From a bacterium (GTDB taxonomy: Bacteria > JAHJDO01): 5,669 bases of DNA. The notes under the pieces are model-generated. The model was not told where the DNA came from, did no database searches, and saw only the letters and a program-made list of their open reading frames with translations. Where the stretch lies: the NCBI GenBank assembly GCA_030631525.1, contig DAOVKY010000058.1, forward strand, positions 1 to 5,669, written 5' to 3'. Below are positions 1 to 5,656 of the stretch, piece after piece. The position numbers and the translations under genes were made by a program. Every line of letters starts with the position of its first letter. Positions within the stretch are counted from its first letter, which is position 1.

Positions 1-18
1 ACTAAAACTTCCAAACCC

Positions 19-1449
19 CTAGCGCTTGAGCTTTCCGCTTGCTGTTTTGTCTAATTGAGCTACACATAGAAATTCTTTTGGAACCTTATATGAAGCCAAT
101 CTCTGATAGCAAAATTTGCGTACCTCATTGATATCAAAATCTGTTTTTACTTTATTTTGCAGAACGATCCTTGCACAGGGAAGCTGCCCATACTGAGGAT
201 GGGTAATGCCATACACAAGAGACTCCTTGATATCTGGATGCTGATTGAGAACTGATTCCACCTCATAAGGAAAAATTTTCATGCCGGCGAAATTAATGAT
301 ATTCTTTTCTCTGCCAACAAGAAACAGAAAGCCTTCTTTATCAAGTCTGCCTAGATCCCCTGTCTTAAACCAGCCGTTATGCAATACCTGCTTTTTGCTT
401 TGCCATGGAGAAAAATATGCATCGAACATTCCTTTTCCCCTGAGATAAACTTTACCAATCCCATTAGCATCAGCATTTACTATTTTTACTTCGTAATCCT
501 GTAGAATTTTGCCTACTGACTCTTGCTTCGTTTTATCTTTAGAACAATTGAGAAACGGCAGACCTACTTCAATAATTCCATACGCTTCAGTCAGTTGGAA
601 ACCGAACTTTTTATGAAAATCATTCGCAATATCAACAGGCAGCTTTATTGCTGTACACACAGCCATGCGGATACAACTTAACATATGAGGAGAAAGCATA
701 TTTGATTCTGCCAGCATATGATAGTGGAAGGGTGAAGCGTATATAAACGTTCCTCTGCAATTTTTTAATTCCTCAAGCAGTAATTCAGGAAACGCGCGAC
801 TGCAGAGAATAATTGCTGCCCCGCGCCGCAGGAAAAGAAGAATTGTTACTACAAAATGAAAACTCATAGAAAGAACCCATATCACTATATCATTGGAAGT
901 GATATTCAATCCTTTATCTGCAGCATTGGTTCTTTGAATAATAGCTTCATGGGAAATTACTACTCCTTTGCTTTTCCCGGTTGTTCCAGATGAAAACCGA
1001 ATAAAAGCAGGATTTAATGCATAATAATCTGCTGGAACCTGTTTCTGTGTTGCGCGCTGATACAGAAAAAACTCTCTTCCACACACACAATCAGAAAAAA
1101 TTCGAATGCTGCCATGTTTAATACACTTTCTTTTATCAGAGAGCAAAGCATTCACATCAATTCTTTCCAGTATATCATCAGCTTCATATATGGATAATGA
1201 CGTAGATACTGGAACAATAACTGCAGGTAAAGACAGTACAGCCAGACTAATAATAATATAATCAATGCTGTCTTCACATAGTAATGCTACACGTTGAGCT
1301 GGCTGAATTCCGCATGCCTTTAATTCAGTTGCAGCTTTGTCCACAGCAGCAAATAATTCGCAATAAGAAATCTGTTTGTTTCCCTCAATAACAGCAATTT
1401 TCTCTTGGTTCTTTTTTGTTTCGCTCTTTATTACATCTACAATATTCAT
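19..1449 (-). CDS. ANL-superfamily adenylating enzyme (AMP-dependent acyl-CoA/acyl-ACP ligase or free-standing A domain)
   Basis: This complete 476-residue enzyme activates a carboxylate with ATP to an acyl-adenylate and then passes it to a thiol. All signature motifs are present: phosphate loop RFSSGTTGKSKGVVISH (151-167); A5 motif EAYGIIEVG (288-296); TGD at 363-365 in GWFKTGDLGRL; hinge region GREKNIINFAGMKIFPYEVE (379-398); and the C-terminal catalytic lysine K473 in TASGKLKR. The protein ends right after that motif, so no carrier-protein domain is fused and the acceptor must be CoA or a separate carrier. At under 480 residues it is compact for an acyl-CoA synthetase. Substrate cannot be assigned. 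The ATG is the only sensible start because it gives the typical N-terminus MNIVDVI, yet no Shine-Dalgarno precedes it; the preceding bases are the transposase-element end. Its first 65 bp are overlapped by the transposase frame. It ends in TAG 18 nt from the window edge. Confidence 0.9.
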   Translation of the reverse strand: MNIVDVIKSETKKNQEKIAVIEGNKQISYCELFAAVDKAATELKACGIQPAQRVALLCEDSIDYIIISLAVLSLPAVIVPVSTSLSIYEADDILERIDVNALLSDKRKCIKHGSIRIFSDCVCGREFFLYQRATQKQVPADYYALNPAFIRFSSGTTGKSKGVVISHEAIIQRTNAADKGLNITSNDIVIWVLSMSFHFVVTILLFLRRGAAIILCSRAFPELLLEELKNCRGTFIYASPFHYHMLAESNMLSPHMLSCIRMAVCTAIKLPVDIANDFHKKFGFQLTEAYGIIEVGLPFLNCSKDKTKQESVGKILQDYEVKIVNADANGIGKVYLRGKGMFDAYFSPWQSKKQVLHNGWFKTGDLGRLDKEGFLFLVGREKNIINFAGMKIFPYEVESVLNQHPDIKESLVYGITHPQYGQLPCARIVLQNKVKTDFDINEVRKFCYQRLASYKVPKEFLCVAQLDKTASGKLKR

Positions 1450-2020
1450 TATTCTGTAGGGGTCCCGTTAATTTATTATTTTTAATATTACTTTCGTCAT
1501 CATCCCATTTCAATGGATTATTTGAAATGTATTCTCTGATTTCCTGCAATGATTTATCATTTCGGATAATGTGGTCGTAGAACGACCTCTGCCATATTTT
1601 GCCAGAAATATTCAAATTATTATCGTTAATGTATTTGACATATTTAAGAGCGGATTTTGATTTGAACGAACGAATAATTCGAGGAATTGTAGGGGAGGGG
1701 CTTGCCCCCTCCCGCTTGTTTATAATTAGAATACCATGAATATGGTTTGGCATAATAATATATTGATCTAATTCGACATTGTCATATTGATTTTTTATAT
1801 CGTTCCATTGTCTATTGATAATTTCTCCAATTATTGATAATTCTATACGGGCGCATGTATTTTGATTACGGGCGCAGGCAAGCGGCGCCCCTACGATATT
1901 TTTATGTTTTCCAAATATATTTTCTCTGTTTCTCGTACAAATCGTTACATAATAATATCCTGTCGTAGAATAATCGTATTTTTTTAATCTGATCGGTTTT
2001 CTCGTGGAGAATTTATTCAT
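1385..2020 (-). CDS. REP-associated tyrosine transposase (RAYT), Y1/HUH superfamily
   Basis: This 211-residue protein matches the TnpA_REP/Y1 transposase type, which cuts single-stranded DNA through a 5'-phosphotyrosine link and is associated with mobilising REP palindromes. The N-terminus IRLKKYDYSTTGYYYVTICT (10-29) is family-typical. The metal-binding HUH motif is PNHIHG, with H93 and H95. WQRSFYDHII lies at 143-152. The nucleophile is probably Y164 in EYISNNPLKW. All catalytic residues are present, so it may be active. Two segments, about residues 42-57 and 103-113, are encoded by GC-rich hairpins that look like the element's own REPs. The natural end is probably near residue 186; residues 189-211 are readthrough of the downstream ANL gene in another frame (65-bp overlap), implying an insertion junction. 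No Shine-Dalgarno is seen before the ATG, so expression is probably low. Confidence 0.87.
   Translation of the reverse strand: MNKFSTRKPIRLKKYDYSTTGYYYVTICTRNRENIFGKHKNIVGAPLACARNQNTCARIELSIIGEIINRQWNDIKNQYDNVELDQYIIMPNHIHGILIINKREGASPSPTIPRIIRSFKSKSALKYVKYINDNNLNISGKIWQRSFYDHIIRNDKSLQEIREYISNNPLKWDDDESNIKNNKLTGPLQNNEYCRCNKERNKKEPRENCCY
1456..1467 (+). repeat. Partial GTAGGGG unit at the RAYT/ANL junction
   Basis: GTAGGGGTCCCG carries the same 7-nt head as the two internal REP-like hairpins but has only a rudimentary GGG/CCC stem. It marks the probable downstream end of the transposase element, 7 nt from the ANL start codon. Confidence 0.4.
1485..1513 (-). promoter_or_regulatory. Candidate outward promoter in the RAYT 3' end driving the ANL gene
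   Basis: On the minus strand TTGAAA at 1513-1508 (5 of 6 matches to TTGACA) and TAATAT at 1490-1485 (4 of 6 matches to TATAAT) are exactly 17 nt apart. A start near 1478 would give a leader of about 30 nt before the ANL ATG. The -35 box lies within the conserved transposase codons for LKWDD, the -10 in its AT-rich tail. AT-richness makes chance matches easy. Confidence 0.35.
1689..1713 (+). repeat. GTAG-headed REP-like hairpin inside the RAYT gene (second copy, opposite orientation)
   Basis: The plus strand begins GTAGGGG at 1689. GGGAGGGG (1693-1700) pairs perfectly with CCCCTCCC (1706-1713) around the loop CTTGC. Its head points opposite to the copy at 1870-1894, so the two form an inverted pair with the HUH-coding region between them. 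It is translated on the minus strand as REGASPSPT. Confidence 0.62.
1846..1876. repeat. Short direct repeat TACGGGCGCA, two copies 21 bp apart
   Basis: Identical 10-mers occupy 1846-1855 and 1867-1876. The second overlaps the 3' arm of the REP hairpin, so the first is an extra half-arm. The 21-bp period keeps the reading frame and gives the near-repeated peptide CAR...CAR in the transposase (residues 49-51 and 56-58). Confidence 0.6.
1870..1894 (-). repeat. GTAG-headed REP-like hairpin inside the RAYT gene (first copy)
   Basis: On the minus strand it starts with GTAGGGG (1894-1888). GGGCGC (1890-1885) pairs with GCGCCC (1875-1870) around a 9-nt loop. A GTAG head followed by a palindrome is the classical layout of RAYT-associated REPs. 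It is translated in frame as VGAPLACAR. Confidence 0.6.
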
Positions 2021-2064
2021 GAACTTTAATTATTTATAACATGATGGAGCACATTGTTAGGGGT

Positions 2065-3036
2065 TTATCGTTGCCATCCATGAATCATTCGCGTCTTTTC
2101 AGCTAGTTTTGTTTCCTTTCCATTTTTCGCTTTATGCCATAATTCAAACCTTGCTTCGTATTGATGATTCCAATCTCCTTCGTCTACTACAACTCTGGCA
2201 TTGTAGGGAAAAAAGGTGTTACCTCCATTTGACCATGAGACCATTCTTGTGGAACGCAGAATAATCATTTTTTTTGATAGCCTCTTGCCAGTTTTTGTCT
2301 CGAATACCTTTACGTAAGCATCTCCTGGTTCTGTGAGATTAATCCAACCCTCAATAAGAAAAATACCTGGTTGCATTCCATCCTTTACTTCAAAAGTAAG
2401 CTCCTCTTTAGCTTTTATAGGATAAAGCTTAGGAATTGGAACAATCCCAGTGAATTCTACGTCCTTTGCGTGCCTTAATACCTCTCTCAGCTCTTGGGAA
2501 ACCTCATAATATGCGCTTTTCGTAAAAGCTCTCTCGACTTTTGGTGTTTGTTCATAGATTTCGAGATTCAACCCTTCTCCTGCAAATATCACATATGATG
2601 AGTGTCCTGGAACACCTGAGTGGGGACCTTCAATGATAATATCAACCACTTTCTCTTTTCCTATCTCAATTCTTGTTATGTTTCCTCTGTCTCTTCCGAA
2701 GCCATATGGTTGCCCGAAAGAAAGAATTACTCTTGTTTGACACCATCCATCTTCTTTTTTAGATGAGTAAAAGCCATTCACAGTCGTTTTGTATCCACCA
2801 TCTGTCTTTTCTCTGCGAATAGCATAATATTTCCCTCTTACTTCCCACCTACTATTCCCTGCTAAATACCGCTTAACAATTTCAATTTTTTCTTTGTTGA
2901 ATTTTTTTATAACTTCATCTTTAATTTCGATTTTAGCCTCTTTCGGTTTCGAAAGTTCTCCACCATGAATGGAAATGTCGCTGCAACCACACAATGCACC
3001 CATTGCGAAAAGGCATAGGATAATTGTTTTTTTCAT
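2065..3036 (-). CDS. Lipoprotein of unknown function
   Basis: I do not recognise the family. The 323-residue product starts with MKK, a hydrophobic stretch (residues 5-15) and a lipobox LCGC with C18 as the lipidated residue, so it is a predicted signal-peptidase-II substrate. Residue +2 is serine, not aspartate, which in Lol-type envelopes would favour the outer membrane (inference). Residues 30-60 are highly charged and probably helical. Residues 65-165 alternate polar and aliphatic residues like a beta-rich domain. The C-terminal part, about 210-305, looks like a second beta-sandwich, with FLIEGWINL, FPYNARVVVDEGDWN and ARFELW; it may bind a ligand or partner, but nothing catalytic is visible. 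It has its own promoter and Shine-Dalgarno. It sits between biosynthetic genes without an obvious biochemical link, and may be an unrelated passenger or a surface component of the same pathway. Confidence 0.75.
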   Translation of the reverse strand: MKKTIILCLFAMGALCGCSDISIHGGELSKPKEAKIEIKDEVIKKFNKEKIEIVKRYLAGNSRWEVRGKYYAIRREKTDGGYKTTVNGFYSSKKEDGWCQTRVILSFGQPYGFGRDRGNITRIEIGKEKVVDIIIEGPHSGVPGHSSYVIFAGEGLNLEIYEQTPKVERAFTKSAYYEVSQELREVLRHAKDVEFTGIVPIPKLYPIKAKEELTFEVKDGMQPGIFLIEGWINLTEPGDAYVKVFETKTGKRLSKKMIILRSTRMVSWSNGGNTFFPYNARVVVDEGDWNHQYEARFELWHKAKNGKETKLAEKTRMIHGWQR

Positions 3037-3043
3037 CTGTTAG

Positions 3044-3049
3044 CTCCCT
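3044..3049 (-). promoter_or_regulatory. Shine-Dalgarno of the lipoprotein gene
   Basis: AGGGAG on the minus strand lies 7 nt before the ATG at 3036-3034. It is the clearest conventional ribosome-binding site in the window and fixes the start immediately ahead of the signal peptide. Confidence 0.7.
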
Positions 3050-3084
3050 ACAACATTAATTATTGAACATTTACTTTCTACTAC

Positions 3085-3113
3085 TTTATAGCTCAAATTG
3101 CTTGAAACCTCAA
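3085..3113 (-). promoter_or_regulatory. Candidate sigma-70-type promoter for the lipoprotein gene
   Basis: Reading the minus strand, TTGAGG at 3113-3108 (4 of 6 matches to TTGACA) and TATAAA at 3090-3085 (5 of 6 matches to TATAAT) are separated by exactly 17 nt. Transcription would start near 3078, leaving a leader of about 40 nt before the lipoprotein ATG. It lies in the 95-bp gap after the FAD gene, so the lipoprotein may be expressed independently of the upstream pair. The region is AT-rich, so chance similarity is possible. Confidence 0.5.
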
Positions 3114-3131
3114 TAAATTTAATTTTTAGAT

Positions 3132-4304
3132 TTATCCATTCACCATTCTGACAGCTTCACAACCCGCCCGTTCACCAAGAGACATACATGTTCCCATAAC
3201 TCTGGTAGAGCCTAACGCTTCCTGAGATACTGATATACAGCGTCCGGCGCAAAACAGATTGGAAATCTCCGATGATTTAAGACAGCGCACAGGAATTTCG
3301 TAGTAATCTCCATGATCAAGATAACGATACTGCGGCCCTTTTTTCTGATCCCACAATTCAATTGGCCATGCATTTTTTACAGTTCCATCAGGAAATTTTC
3401 GCGCATTTATTACATCATTTGCGCTTAGTGTATACTCCCCACAGAGCCTTGTCCCTTCCCGGACAAGAAGTTCAGACGATGTATCGAAAATATAAGAGTC
3501 TCTGAATAAAGGCATAACTTTGCATAAGTACCTGTGTACTACAAGCGCATCCTTTTTTGCGAGTTGGATACTATCCCGCGCTGGAGGAATGCTGATTTTA
3601 AACAACCCTTCATCTATATTATCTACAGGAGTGAATGTTGTAAACTTAAGATAAAGAGGTATTTTCTTTTCTGCATATGCCTGCGCCAGATAATAAGGCA
3701 CCTTTACTGCTGCCATATTATCTCTGCCTTTTAATCCTTTAACTCGAAATATATATCCTGCAAGTTGTCGCTGTTGTAAAGAAGATACCTGATGCTTTGT
3801 CCCGCTCAGTCGAATAATTACACCATGTCCACTACAGTCAATAACAGCTCTGGGCATAATATTAAAAACACCTTTTGGCCCACGTACCCTAACAGCTGCT
3901 ATAGTGTTTTGCTCTGTTCTTACTGAAACTGCCTGTGTATTGTATAAAACCTCAAGATCTTGTTTCTCTTTTTTAATCAGAGAACGAAAAACAGATACAA
4001 GGTCTTGCCTTGAGTATGGAAGAACATATACCTTGCCAATACGCATTACTTTCTTCTCAGGTGCCAAAGCCTTCAGTTGAGAACAAACTTCCCTGACAAT
4101 TCCCTTATTAATTGGATTCTTTGGCATATTGGTATCATTAACATACAAGCCACAGATAAAACAGTGTAAGCCAGTTACTGCTGTTCCTCCCGGGAAATTA
4201 TTTCTTTCTATTAAGATTGTATGTACTCCCTTGCGCGCAACGCTAACAGCAGCAATAGTTCCTGCAACACCGCTGCCAACCACAAGCACCTGGCATTCTC
4301 TCAA
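3132..4304 (-). CDS. FAD-dependent oxidoreductase (FAD_oxidored / PF12831-like)
   Basis: This is a 390-residue flavoprotein. The N-terminal Rossmann motif is VLVVGSGVAG, with the three glycines at residues 10, 12 and 15 and the ribose-binding glutamate at E33 (LIER). NFPGGTAVTG at 37-46 and DCSGHG at 156-161 follow. Near the C-terminus, FCAGRCISVSQEALGSTRVM at 351-370 and the following GTCMSLGERAG are typical of the FAD_oxidored family, where the block closes the FAD site; most relatives I recall have PTCM where this has GTCM. The length is on the short side for the family but both FAD-binding halves are present. The reaction cannot be told from sequence: such enzymes oxidise or reduce many small substrates. 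No export signal is seen. The TTG start overlaps the TGA of the upstream condensation-like gene (TTGA), so the two are probably translationally coupled and act in one pathway. The stop is TAA at 3134-3132. Confidence 0.88.
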   Translation of the reverse strand: MRECQVLVVGSGVAGTIAAVSVARKGVHTILIERNNFPGGTAVTGLHCFICGLYVNDTNMPKNPINKGIVREVCSQLKALAPEKKVMRIGKVYVLPYSRQDLVSVFRSLIKKEKQDLEVLYNTQAVSVRTEQNTIAAVRVRGPKGVFNIMPRAVIDCSGHGVIIRLSGTKHQVSSLQQRQLAGYIFRVKGLKGRDNMAAVKVPYYLAQAYAEKKIPLYLKFTTFTPVDNIDEGLFKISIPPARDSIQLAKKDALVVHRYLCKVMPLFRDSYIFDTSSELLVREGTRLCGEYTLSANDVINARKFPDGTVKNAWPIELWDQKKGPQYRYLDHGDYYEIPVRCLKSSEISNLFCAGRCISVSQEALGSTRVMGTCMSLGERAGCEAVRMVNG

Positions 4305-5656
4305 CTCATCCCCCTACCCCCTTCTCTTGACAAAGAAGGGGCAAATGTTCCCTCTCTTCCCAAGAGAGGGACAGGGTGAGTTAATACTCCAAGCCTGGAT
4401 TGCAAAGTATGTACAATTGTATCTATCTCATCATCTTCCAACATCCCATCTAAATAGGAAATGACCACATTTAGCTTACCTTGAAACTGGTTAAAGAATA
4501 TTCCAAGTCCCGGGGGAATTGGAACTCTTGGCATATGAAAAATATTATGGATCTTTTTTTCCATAAATACAGGAGAAGCATACGCAGCTTCGCCAATATA
4601 GGAAAAACAAAAAGAAGCAATCTGCCCTTTTAATGGCAGCCGCATCAGATAACCCAAAACAGGCAAAGGAGCAATCCGCATCAAAAGACTTGCTTTCTCA
4701 ATATCTCCGGGTAAGTCCGCCTTTATCTGATCATAGATCTGCTGCTTAATTGATTGCAAAAGAACAGAAAAACTATCAGCTTCATTTGCTTTCACTCGAA
4801 GCAGAAAAAAAGACATATGATTAAAGAAAACCTCTTGATGTACCTTTTCTACTGGACGCGTATCAATGGATACAGGAATTATATAATCACCTGCACGTAT
4901 ACCTCTTTTGAGAAAAATGCCGTGCAAGGCCTCTATTGAAATTGCTAATGCATACGGCATAAGCATTAAATAACCTGCTTTATTATACGCAGTTTCAATA
5001 ATTGCAGACGTCTGACGTTTATCAAGAGAGATCGTCCTAAATTTGAATATCTGTTTATTAGACGATGAGTCTAAGGGTAAAGCACGCACTTTATTCTCTG
5101 ATAATTGCAACAGCTTTCTATTTACACGTTTACCTGCTTCAAATTTCTCTTTCCACTGACTTAGATGAGCTGGTTCTGCAAAAGAAATTCCCCGGGAATA
5201 ATCCATATTCAGGAATGCTTCAGCTCCTCTGACGTCAAACAAACAATGGTCAAACACTACACCTAGAAAACTTGTTTTACCTGTATGGACAAGATGAAAA
5301 GCAAGATGTTCCCTGACATTGTTGAATGGTCTGTTTATTCCGTGCTCCAGTGTAGAAAGAACCTTGCTGAATGTTGCATTATCGGCAAGGTGATAAACTC
5401 TAATATTTAGAGGGGGCATCTTACGCCTGGAATAAATCTTCCAGTATGGAGCAAGATTGTAATCCCGCATTGGCTTGCCATTCACAACCGGGAATTTTTC
5501 AATGAATTTGTTCAGAGTTTGTCGAAGTGCCGTCTCATCAAGACTGCCTTCCAGTTGCAGGACAATCTGAAATGTGTTTCCAGCAGCGGTTTTTTTTATG
5601 ATCATATAGTCAATCGTATGAATGATCCAGTCAATACCAGACAAATAACGTTTCAT
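4301..5656 (-). CDS. Condensation/acyltransferase-fold protein (HxxxD), C-terminal tail derived from a repeat
   Basis: This 451-residue protein looks like a stand-alone member of the chloramphenicol-acetyltransferase-like fold that includes NRPS condensation domains, PapA-type and WS/DGAT acyltransferases. The core motif is visible as FDHCLFDVRG, with H137 as candidate catalytic base, D141 as structural aspartate and G144; the usual HHxxxDG is altered to HxxxDxxG. A second family-like segment is FFNHMSFFLL near residues 277-286, and the C-terminal strand region QGKLNVVISYLDGM lies at 392-405. About 450 residues is normal for the fold. In such enzymes an acyl group moves from a CoA or carrier-protein thioester to an alcohol or amine; the substrate is unknown here. 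No signal peptide or membrane segment is evident, so it is probably cytosolic. The ATG start has only a weak GAG upstream. Residues 425-451 are encoded by an 80-bp palindromic repeat, so the native protein probably ended near residue 424. The stop overlaps the next start. Confidence 0.8.
   Translation of the reverse strand: MKRYLSGIDWIIHTIDYMIIKKTAAGNTFQIVLQLEGSLDETALRQTLNKFIEKFPVVNGKPMRDYNLAPYWKIYSRRKMPPLNIRVYHLADNATFSKVLSTLEHGINRPFNNVREHLAFHLVHTGKTSFLGVVFDHCLFDVRGAEAFLNMDYSRGISFAEPAHLSQWKEKFEAGKRVNRKLLQLSENKVRALPLDSSSNKQIFKFRTISLDKRQTSAIIETAYNKAGYLMLMPYALAISIEALHGIFLKRGIRAGDYIIPVSIDTRPVEKVHQEVFFNHMSFFLLRVKANEADSFSVLLQSIKQQIYDQIKADLPGDIEKASLLMRIAPLPVLGYLMRLPLKGQIASFCFSYIGEAAYASPVFMEKKIHNIFHMPRVPIPPGLGIFFNQFQGKLNVVISYLDGMLEDDEIDTIVHTLQSRLGVLTHPVPLLGREGTFAPSLSREGGRGMS
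4303..4382. repeat. 80-bp palindromic repeat with two hairpins and terminal inverted repeats (MITE/REP-like)
   Basis: The ends are inverted copies: AACTCA at 4303-4308 and TGAGTT at 4377-4382, each followed inward by C-rich or G-rich arms that can also pair imperfectly. Inside are two hairpins. One is perfect: CCCTCTCTT at 4350-4358 pairs with AAGAGAGGG at 4362-4370 around a 3-nt loop. The other pairs CCCCTTCT at 4318-4325 with AGAAGGGG at 4334-4341 around an 8-nt loop. The outer stem plus two inner hairpins would fold as a cloverleaf. It has no coding capacity of its own, but in the minus-strand frame it encodes the peptide with GREGTFAPSLSREGGRG. I recall such peptides as translated interspersed repeats in other bacterial genomes, which supports the repeat reading but was not searched. 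Copy number in this genome is unknown. Confidence 0.75.
4310..4315 (-). promoter_or_regulatory. Shine-Dalgarno for the TTG-started FAD oxidoreductase, located inside the repeat
   Basis: On the minus strand AGGGGG stands 5 nt before the TTG at 4304-4302, separated by ATGAG. It decides the start, because no in-frame ATG precedes the dinucleotide-binding strand and the next in-frame candidate (GTG at 4289-4287) would cut into it. The motif belongs to the 80-bp repeat, so this gene's translation signal is contributed by the repeat. Confidence 0.6.

Larger units (their letters stand above)
1457..2064 (-). mobile_element. Putative RAYT (single-tyrosine HUH) element inserted between the lipoprotein and ANL genes
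   Basis: The transposase gene is bracketed by a 7-bp direct repeat TAGGGGT, at 1457-1463 and 2058-2064. The right copy abuts the lipoprotein stop codon and the left copy lies 7 nt before the ANL start codon. The segment is more AT-rich than its neighbours apart from three GC-rich GTAGGGG-headed units. HUH Y1 elements usually do not make target duplications, so the repeats may be cleavage/recognition sites or coincidence. The exact ends are therefore uncertain. Confidence 0.4.

Noticed and set aside
2021..2064. A promoter for the transposase gene (TATAAA-like sequence upstream of its ATG)
   Set aside because: I found no -35 box at suitable spacing and no Shine-Dalgarno, so the AT-rich match is not enough to call.
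2199..2206. GTAGGGAA in the lipoprotein gene as another REP head
   Set aside because: It has no palindromic arm after it and fits as ordinary coding sequence for the FFPYNA region.
3534..3734. Plus-strand open frame of 66 codons
   Set aside because: It lies wholly antisense within the well-supported FAD oxidoreductase gene, with composition typical of a shadow frame.
4318..4370. The two GC-rich hairpins as an intrinsic terminator after the condensation-like gene
   Set aside because: Neither stem is followed by a T-run on the minus strand, and the downstream gene starts within the same element, so termination there is unlikely.
4303..4382. CRISPR-like or tRNA-like reading of the cloverleaf repeat
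   Set aside because: There are no regularly spaced repeats and spacers, no anticodon-arm geometry and no T-arm consensus; the symmetry is that of a palindromic mobile repeat.
4129..4464. Plus-strand open frame of 111 codons across the repeat
   Set aside because: It is antisense to the FAD gene 5' end, the repeat and the 3' end of the condensation-like gene, has no family-like motifs, and exists because the repeat lacks stops on both strands.
4754..4939. Plus-strand open frame of 61 codons
   Set aside because: It is antisense inside the condensation-like gene and has no recognisable features.
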